Below, piece by piece: positions 57,701 through 64,000 of a DNA stretch of 64,000 nt; within the stretch, counting starts at the first letter, position 1; each line of letters starts with the position of its first letter. The translations under genes and the position numbers were made by a program. Source of the DNA: Haliotis asinina (lineage: Eukaryota > Mollusca > Gastropoda > Lepetellida > Haliotidae); assembly GCF_037392515.1 (NCBI RefSeq), contig NC_090288.1, forward strand, positions 3,775,501 through 3,839,500, written 5' to 3'. A model generated the notes under the pieces. It did not search any database and was not told the DNA's origin. It saw nothing but the letters and a program-made list of their open reading frames with translations.

Positions 57701-59462
57701 TTTTAGGTCACTTGCATGAATATAATCACCAAACAAGTAGATGAAGTAAAGAATGAGATAGAATTGGTCCTCAGCAACCCATGCTTGTCGTAAATGGTGA
57801 CAAAATGGGAACGGGTGATCAGGCTCCCTGAACTGGTTGACAACATGTCACTGTATCACAGCCGCAGATATCGATAGTCATGATGTTAATTACAGGACCA
57901 TTGATTTTTTAAAGACCACTGTCTTTGCAGAATATTGCTCAGTGCAGCAAAAAAACAAAATTCATACACATTTTGATTCTTATTCACAAGTCACCGGAGC
58001 CAAAAACAGTTTGTTACCTCGATTAGTTCGTCATATGCAGATTTGTTGACTAACTAAACAGTGTTGACTAACACTTTCCGTTCAGCTTCAAAGTAGTAAG
58101 AAGGTAAGAGAAAGTCAAGTGAGTGAGGGAGGGAGAGAAGGAGGGAGGGAATTTATGCTACTTTTAGCATTATTTCAGCAATACCTTCAAAAATGGGCTT
58201 CACACATTGAACTCATGAGGGGAATTGAACCTGGGTCTTTGGCGTGATGAGTAAATGTCTAAACCACTAGGTGACCACATCGCCCCTACAGCATTAAAAC
58301 ACTGATGGGAATATTTACAGAGTAACAGACATCCCATCCACCTGTGAGGATTCCTGAGTACATGTATTCCACAAGTCTGCGTACAGCATCCATCTTGAGG
58401 TTGTCCATGGTGATGAGGCCGCTTTGGGATTCCTGAAAGCCTGCTGTGAACATGGCGCGGAAATAGTCGCTGTTTAGCGCCAAAACCAGACGATGGGCAG
58501 GTAACTCCTCACCATTGATCTGAAATTATGAAAGATATGATGTCATCTATATGAATCTGTATTTTGAGAATATCCACTGGTAGTCTCCTCTAATGTTTTT
58601 TATTTGTTGTTAAGTACTGCACTCAGCAATATTTCAGCTATATGGAACAGTCGAGTCTGGACTAGATGATGATGCTTCGCCTCCTAAGACAGGTATGGGT
58701 TGCTGAACACAAGTTCGAACCCTGAGCTTCATGGGTTACACATTCAGAAACATAAGCATAATCTCCACATTAGATTATTGAATTTGGAGAAAGATGGCTT
58801 TACATTGATGCATGTAACTCGAAATATGCAATTTCTTTTGCTCATTCCAAATACATCAGATGGATTTATCACATTTGATAACATTTTCAGTGATATGATG
58901 AGATAATGAACATAAAACTCTAAAGATGCATACATGATATACTAATGACTTACACTTATTGTGACATCACATAATTCTCGACTCTTCCAGAACTCCGACA
59001 AACCAGTTAATGTCTTCTGGCTTATTGTTTTGTTTGTAATTTTATGGCCATCATTGCTTTCTTTAATTACAAAGTTGTTGTGTTTCCTGGAATAAAACAT
59101 ATGATAAAGTGTACTTACTCATGGACATGTTCTGATTAGTAATTGGCCAAGCCTCTAAAGCTTTTAGAATAATACCTTAAGCTGAAATTGTTTGTAAAAT
59201 TCAAATATATGTTTTCATGTACACTGACAGTCAAAACAATCCATGTATCCTAAATATCTCAATCTGAGATCTGTAAATATGAACATTGTCGTATTAGACC
59301 ATTGTTACAAATAAACTATTCCTCGTTTCTTAGCGGTATGTAAGAGAATCAAGAGTTATCTTATCTTGGATCAACGTCGTTACTTTAGTAATATGTGCAA
59401 GAGCCATCAGACTACTGTAAGTTAATCGAGAAGTGAGTTGAAACACCTTACCCCGGTGGCAT
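48661..59462 (-). CDS. BTB-BACK-Kelch (KLHL) protein, 10 coding exons, complete
   Basis: Exons in order: 59462-59452, 59086-58954, 58519-58342, 56814-56698, 55347-55186, 54302-54132, 52877-52766, 52038-51413, 49477-49316, 48800-48661; 1,812 bp, 603 aa. Domains: BTB about 35-145 ('SRELCDVTISINGEELPAHR', 'SDYFRAMFTAGF'), BACK about 148-260 ('LGILEFAESFACTELK', 'AIVSWMEHD'), then Kelch blades to the end ('GYIYAVGGFNNRRLRSVERY', 'AVVHDGKIFAMGG'). The family bridges Cullin-3 to substrates, which are captured by the Kelch propeller; the substrate here is unknown. All introns are GT-AG except intron 7, best read as GC-AG (exon 8 could also start at 52023, removing five residues). The first coding segment is 11 bp. 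The C-terminus (FGAVVL) stops at a tandem-repeat junction and may be shortened. No specific KLHL orthologue is claimed. Confidence 0.92.
49572..49732 (-). repeat. tRNA-derived SINE, reversed, in KLHL intron 8
   Basis: Reads on the minus strand; the forward sequence shows 'gagtgattgagtttattttt', 'aatattcaagcaatatcatg', 'gggcttcacacattgtaccc' and 'tggactctttaacaactagg'. Confidence 0.82.
49844..49962 (+). repeat. 59-bp tandem duplication in KLHL intron 8
   Basis: 'ttagtgacctaggtgaaacg' starts at 49844 and again at 49903. The copies differ at a few bases, so the event is recent. Confidence 0.88.
52915..53130 (+). repeat. Dispersed repeat family B, long copy
   Basis: 'gcagcactatgtaatattcc', 'gagtctggaccactaaatcc', 'gatcaacagcatgagcattg', 'cacaactgggaaccgatgac' and 'gaccgcccgatcccattagt'. 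The best copy of this family in the window. Confidence 0.75.
53232..53393 (-). repeat. tRNA-derived SINE, reversed
   Basis: The forward strand shows 'gtgagtgtgcttagttttat', 'caatattccagcaatatcac', 'gatgggcttcacacactgta' and 'taaccactaggctacccc'. Confidence 0.85.
53775..54002 (-). repeat. Dispersed repeat family B, reversed copy
   Basis: 'tcggcaacccatgcttgtcg', 'gacaaacgggatcaggtggt', 'gctgacttggttgacacatc' and 'gcataaaactaaactcaccc'. It reaches to within about 130 bp of KLHL exon 6. Confidence 0.72.
54868..54993 (+). repeat. 57-bp tandem duplication in KLHL intron 5
   Basis: 'ataagcacttctgaaccaat' occurs at about 54868 and 54925, followed by 'tgcttttcacg' in both. Confidence 0.85.
55560..55760 (+). 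repeat. Second tRNA-derived SINE type
   Basis: 'ggtgtagtggttagagcgcc' and 'ggtcacaggtacaatc' resemble tRNA A and B boxes. The body 'gtccctgcctgccgctcagc' differs from the common SINE of the window. Confidence 0.6.
56337..56595. repeat. Palindromic dispersed repeat in KLHL intron 4
   Basis: 'gggctctgttcctcaaatta', 'gatcataactcccatacttt', 'tatgagttacaatcaactta', 'gaggaatggggtccagggcg', then a second 'gtatgggagttacaatcaac'. Alternating orientations give a foldback structure of MITE type. It appears as two neighbouring units. Confidence 0.65.
56960..57165 (+). repeat. Dispersed repeat family B copy
   Basis: 'gccgcacttagcaacattcc', 'gagtctggaacagacaacca', 'agtgatcaacagaatgagca' and 'gcctgactacccgatcatgt'. 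Confidence 0.75.
57762..57960 (-). repeat. Dispersed repeat family B, reversed copy
   Basis: 'gtcctcagcaacccatgctt', 'gaacgggtgatcaggctccc', 'gaactggttgacaacatgtc' and 'tgctcagtgcagcaaaaaaa'. Confidence 0.72.
58140..58288 (-). repeat. tRNA-derived SINE, reversed, next to KLHL exon 3
   Basis: 'tttatgctacttttagcatt', 'gggcttcacacattgaactc', 'tgaacctgggtctttggcgt' and 'taaaccactaggtgaccaca'. It lies about 55 bp beyond the donor side of exon 3. Confidence 0.8.
58605..58740 (+). repeat. Dispersed repeat family B, rearranged copy
   Basis: 'gtactgcactcagcaatatt', 'gtcgagtctggactagatga' then 'aggtatgggttgctgaacac'; the middle of the unit is deleted. Confidence 0.65.
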
Positions 59463-60240
59463 CGCGGTGATATGATGCTTATTACAGAAAAATGCAAATA
59501 AACGTTGTGGTGTTATCTTAGCGTCATCTGACTTCTTTGTTGATGTTTTCAATGCGACACCTATTGGTTATAAGCTGCACGCCAGGGGCTGGTAACTCTC
59601 GTAGTAATTGTTACTCAGCTCGAAATGTACATCCGCTCGCTTGTACAGCAAAGGTGTTAGTTCGGCTCCAAAATAACCACAGTAGTTTGTTTTTTTTGTT
59701 GTTTTTTTAAATAAACCTATCGGCAAAGGACAAAAAAAAACACGCAAAAAAATAAAAATAAAAAATAAAAAAACACAACAACTAAAATGTCACAGTTAGA
59801 ATTAAGACTAGCATGTAACAATAACAACACGATTTAGGTAGTACACAATATAAAGTTAAACAGGCTATAGATCGCCAGCAACTGAAAGTTGATCACCATA
59901 CTAGGGACCATAGATGCTTACAGTACTTTTGCTACCTACATTGACACTAGGTGGAAACACGCATCAACTGCGGTAGCTTTATACTCAAAAGTGGAAAGTA
60001 TTTAAATAATTGTCCTACTGAAACCTAAGATATTCATACGTGCCATTCATTAACAATAACATACGACGAACGTACCGCTAAGACAGCCCTTACCGTCTCC
60101 TGGCTCAATCTTATGTAACGCTCAGTACTGCTCTGTGATAACATCTCGCAGTTTCAAAATACGTATACATAGCACAACATGTGTTACAATGGTCTTTCTT
60201 ATTTAGATGGCTCGAAACGACATGGACATTGGAATTAACT
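59463..60240 (-). other. 5' flank of the KLHL gene
   Basis: Upstream of the ATG at 59462. Contains T-rich and A-rich simple tracts (about 59690-59775). No promoter motif is convincing. The transcription start is not defined. Confidence 0.4.
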
Positions 60241-62629
60241 GTTACAGCAGAGACACAGCAACAGTAGTAACACATGTGTTACAGCAGAGACACAGCAACA
60301 GTAGTAACACATGTGTTACAGCAGAGACACAGCAACAGTAGTAACATATTTGTTACAGCAGAGACACAGCAACAGTAGTAACATATTTGTTACAGCAGTG
60401 ACACAGCAACAGTAGTAACATATTTGTTACATCAGTGACACAGCAACAGTAGTAACACATGTGTTACAGCAGTGACACAGCAACAGTAGTAACATATTTG
60501 TTACAGCAGTGACACAGCAACAGTAGTAACATATTTGTTACAGCAGCGACACAGCAACAGTAGTAACACATGTGTTACAGCAGAGACACAGCAACAGTAG
60601 TAACATATTTGTTACAGCAGAGACACAGCAACAGTAGTAACATATTTGTTACAGCAGAGACACAGCAACAGTAGTAACATATTTGTTACAGCAGAGACAC
60701 AGCAACAGTAGTAACATATTTGTTACAGCAGAGACACAGCAACAGTAGTAACATATTTGTTACAGCAGCGACACAGCAACAGTAGTAACACATGTGTTAC
60801 AGCAGAGACACAGCAACAGTAGTAACATATTTGTTACAGCAGAGACACAGCAACAGTAGTAACATATTTGTTACAGCAGTGACACAGCAACAGTAGTAAC
60901 ATATTTGTTACAGCAGTGACACAGCAACAGTAGTAACACATGTGTTACAGCAGTGACACAGCAACAGTAGTAACATATTTGTTACAGCAGTGACACAGCA
61001 ACAGTAGTAACATATTTGTTACAGCAGCGACACAGCAACAGTAGTAACACATGTGTTACAGCAGAGACACAGCAACAGTAGTAACATATTTGTTACAGCA
61101 GAGACACAGCAACAGTAGTAACATATTTGTTACAGCAGAGACACAGCAACAGTAGTAACATATTTGTTACAGCAGTGACACAGCAACAGTAGTAACATAT
61201 TTGTTACAGCAGAGACACAGCAACAGTAGTAACACATGTGTTACAGCGACACAGCAACAGTAGTAACATATTTGTTACAGCGACACAGCAACAGTAGTAA
61301 CATATTTGTTACAGCAGAGACACAGCAACAGTAGTAACACATGTGTTACAGTGACACAGCAACAGTAGTAACACATGTGTTGCAGCAGTGACACAGCAAC
61401 AGTAGTAACATATTTGTTACAGCAGAGACACAGCAACAGTAGTAACACATGTGTTACAGTGACACAGCAACAGTAGTAACACATGTGTTGCAGCAGAGAC
61501 ACAGCAACAGTAGTAACACATGTGTTACAGCAGAGACACAGCAACAGTAGTAACACATGTGTTACAGCAGAGACACAGCAACAGTAGTAACACATGTGTT
61601 ACAGCAGAGACACAGCAACAGTAGTAACACATGTGTTACAGCAGCGACACAGCAACAGTAGTAACACATGTGTTACAGCAGAGACACAGCAACAGTAGTA
61701 ACACATGTGTTACAGTGACACAGCAACAGTAGTAACACATGTGTTACAGCAGAGACACAGCAACAGTAGAAACACATGTGTTACAGTGACACAGCAACAG
61801 TAGTAACACATGTGTTACAGCAGAGACACAGCAACAGTAGTAACACATGTGTTACAGCAGAGACACAGCAACAGTAGCAACACATGTGTTACAGCAGAGA
61901 CACAGCAACAGTAGCAACACATGTGTTACAGCAGAGACACAGCAACAGTAGTAACACATGTGTTACAGTGACACAGCAACAGTAGTAACACATGTGTTAC
62001 AGCAGAGACACAGCAACAGTAGTAACACATGTGTTACAGCAGAGACACAGCAACAGTAGTAACACATGTGTTACAGCAGAGACACAGCAACAGTAGTAAC
62101 ACATGTGTTACAGCAGAGACACAGCAACAGTAGCAACACATGTGTTACAGCAGAGACACAGCAACAGTAGCAACACATGTGTTACAGCAGAGACACAGCA
62201 ACAGTAGCAACACATGTGTTACAGCAGAGACACAGCAACAGTAGCAACACATGTGTTACAGCAGAGACACAGCAACAGTAGTAACACATGTGTTACAGCA
62301 GAGACACAGCAACAGTAGCAACACATGTGTTACAGCAGAGACACAGCAACAGTAGTAACACATGTGTTACAGCAGAGACACAGCAACAGTAGTAACACAT
62401 GTGTTACAGCAGAGACACAGCAACAGTAGTAACACATGTGTTACAGCAGAGACACAGCAACAGTAGTAACACATGTGTTACAGCAGAGACACAGCAACAG
62501 TAGTAACACATGTGTTACAGCAGAGACACAGCAACAGTAGCAACACATGTGTTACAGCAGAGACACAGCAACAGTAGTAACACATGTGTTACAGCAGTGA
62601 GACAGCAACAGTAGTAACACATTTGTTAA
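60241..62629 (+). repeat. 37-bp satellite, about 65 units
   Basis: The unit is 'gttacagcagagacacagca' then 'acagtagtaacacatgt' (37 bp), with 31-bp units lacking 'cagaga' scattered through. Two junction variants occur: the perfect palindrome 'aacacatgtgtt' and 'aacatatttgtt'. The second type is confined to the left half (to about 61420), and the right half is almost uniform. Spacer variants 'caga/cagt/cagc' recur in blocks, showing higher-order duplication. Confidence 0.95.
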
Positions 62630-63465
62630 TAGCCCAATATATGTATTCTTCGAAGGATGATTTAATGAAATTTGTCAGTCACCTATTTCAGAATGTTTGA
62701 AGAATATGAAAAAGGCAAAAGATTTAAATGTAGATACCAACAACATTAAACCAGAAAAATGTCACTGCCGTCACAGAATCTGTCTTTACCGTAACAAAAC
62801 AATGATAACGGCTGTGACCGTAACGGTAGTGACAGTTACTAACAATATCAGTTATAAAACTTGTCCCCAAAATGTACTGAGCACATGATTTCAAATGAGT
62901 TCCCCTACTGTCTAAGGTACTTGGCATTGCTTGGCTTCACAGTATTAACTGGTTTCAGCGGTAGACACCGTAACGGTTAGGAAATGCACAAATCACAGAT
63001 ATCATATTGTACATATGTATTTTGCAATAAAATTCAGAAAAAAAACCATTTTGATTGTATCAGTGTTTGACAGTCATGTTTCCTCAACGCTGCTGCTTGC
63101 AAACATGAAGTACAGTCCATTTGAGTCAGAAATGGACCGATGAATTGCAAATTGTATAATTGTACAAAATTGCCACATAAATATAAATAGTACACATGTT
63201 TATCTTATGATAATAATTACTAATACCCAACAGCTTTCTGATATTTGAAAATTTTCCGGACTCCACCAAAAAAGTTGTTTAAGAAACTAGCATCATTGAA
63301 AACGCAAAAGTTGTCATCTGTCATAAATGTACATAGTACACATGTTTATTACATTGGGGGTTTAAAATGAATACACAAATATTTTTTCCCAATTTTATTA
63401 CTACAAAGTGTAGAATGAATGTCGCTTCAAACATATAGCATAAATATGCACGAATTTTAAGAATG

Positions 63466-63511
<46 letters not shown>

Positions 63512-64000
63512 GAAGCAATGTTTGTTATGCTCGATATGTTTATACGTGTAATAAGAACATATAGACACTTGCTACATTATTTTTGATTCATTTCATGGGT
63601 CATTTCATGGATCATTTCCGTTACCTCCATAGATACTATTGGGATGACACCGACTGATGGCATTGCTTTCAGAAACAACGTTCCGTTGCTCAATACAGCA
63701 CTTTGATCCTGAACAGGCCCCGGTAACCAGGTCGTAATGCTAAGGACTGAGCATTTTCTTTTACACATTTTTTATTTCACGGACTTGCCAAAAATTTTCT
63801 TGACATTCATAACATACTCACCACACACAATACACAAATATAGAATTGATTGCCTAGAATCGACCATGCCCAGGCTCATGAGCCAGCGTGGTACAATGTC
63901 ATTTTCTGCCGATGCTGTTCTTCAATGTGCCTGTACACAAATAGCTTCTCAGGACCCACTGACATCTCTGCCATTGCTACAACAGGAACAATAGTGAAAC
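62630..64000. other. Right edge, no supported gene
   Basis: AT-rich. 'ccgtaacggt'-type motifs occur at 62.75-62.97 kb and an (AC)n microsatellite at about 63470-63508. Short minus-strand frames near 63.6-63.98 kb have no recognisable domain. Confidence 0.45.
63470..63508. repeat. (AC)n microsatellite
   Basis: About 19 perfect AC units. Confidence 0.95.

Noticed and set aside
61275-61595. Cys/Tyr/Leu-rich open frame on the minus strand
   Set aside because: It is a translation of the 37-bp satellite (37 is not a multiple of three) kept open by composition and by 31-bp unit variants.
60241-62629. CRISPR-like regular array
   Set aside because: The whole 37-bp unit is repeated with no unique spacers, in an animal genome. 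It is a satellite.
63876-63974. 33-codon minus-strand frame beginning 'MAEMSVGPEK' with an acceptor-like 'ttgtag' before it
   Set aside because: It looks exon-like but is too short, with no recognised domain and no partner exon in the window.

Overview
The window is metazoan nuclear DNA, most likely from a marine gastropod of the abalone type (Haliotis). This is inferred from GT-AG spliced genes of animal type and from many copies of a tRNA-derived SINE whose tail reads like 'ggaatattgctaaaagcggcgtaaa', followed by (actc)n. I associate that repeat with abalone genomes; no database search was possible.

Layout, left to right. A minisatellite (1-370) is followed by a decayed Polinton-like (Maverick/adintovirus-type) element, about 0.4-7.65 kb. 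It keeps remnants of a packaging ATPase, a major capsid protein, a membrane/coiled-coil protein and several small genes, and its ATPase is interrupted by a 450-bp inverted-repeat transposon. Next come the last two recognisable exons of a minus-strand gene for a vWFA-domain, mucin-stalked, single-pass membrane protein (8.09-9.47 kb). A complete Tc1 transposon with an unbroken 326-aa DD34E transposase lies at 11158-12454. Minisatellites (15.5-16.1 kb), SINEs and Tc1 debris follow.

A complete plus-strand ABHD6-like monoacylglycerol lipase gene (8 coding exons, 344 aa) runs from 21251 to 40323. Its fourth intron is 10.3 kb because it holds a DIRS-like tyrosine-recombinase retroelement. That element was itself invaded by a 173-bp tandem-repeat element and by a TA-flanked inverted-repeat transposon. 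Intron 7 holds a THAP-domain fragment and a long inverted-repeat element. A second 173-bp array lies at 45.6-47.4 kb.

A complete minus-strand BTB-BACK-Kelch (KLHL) gene (10 coding exons, 603 aa) runs from 59462 down to 48661. It has an 11-bp first coding segment, a probable GC-AG intron, and a 66-bp tandem duplication of its terminal coding segment running into the 3' flank. A 37-bp satellite of about 65 units (60241-62629) lies upstream of it.

The three host genes show no functional link. The ABHD6-like enzyme is expected to hydrolyse monoacylglycerols at membranes. The KLHL protein is expected to be a Cullin-3 substrate adaptor. The vWFA protein is expected to be a cell-surface adhesion or binding protein. 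Exon models come from splice-site and phase reading only, and every coding total divides by three. No CRISPR, rRNA or functional tRNA gene is seen.
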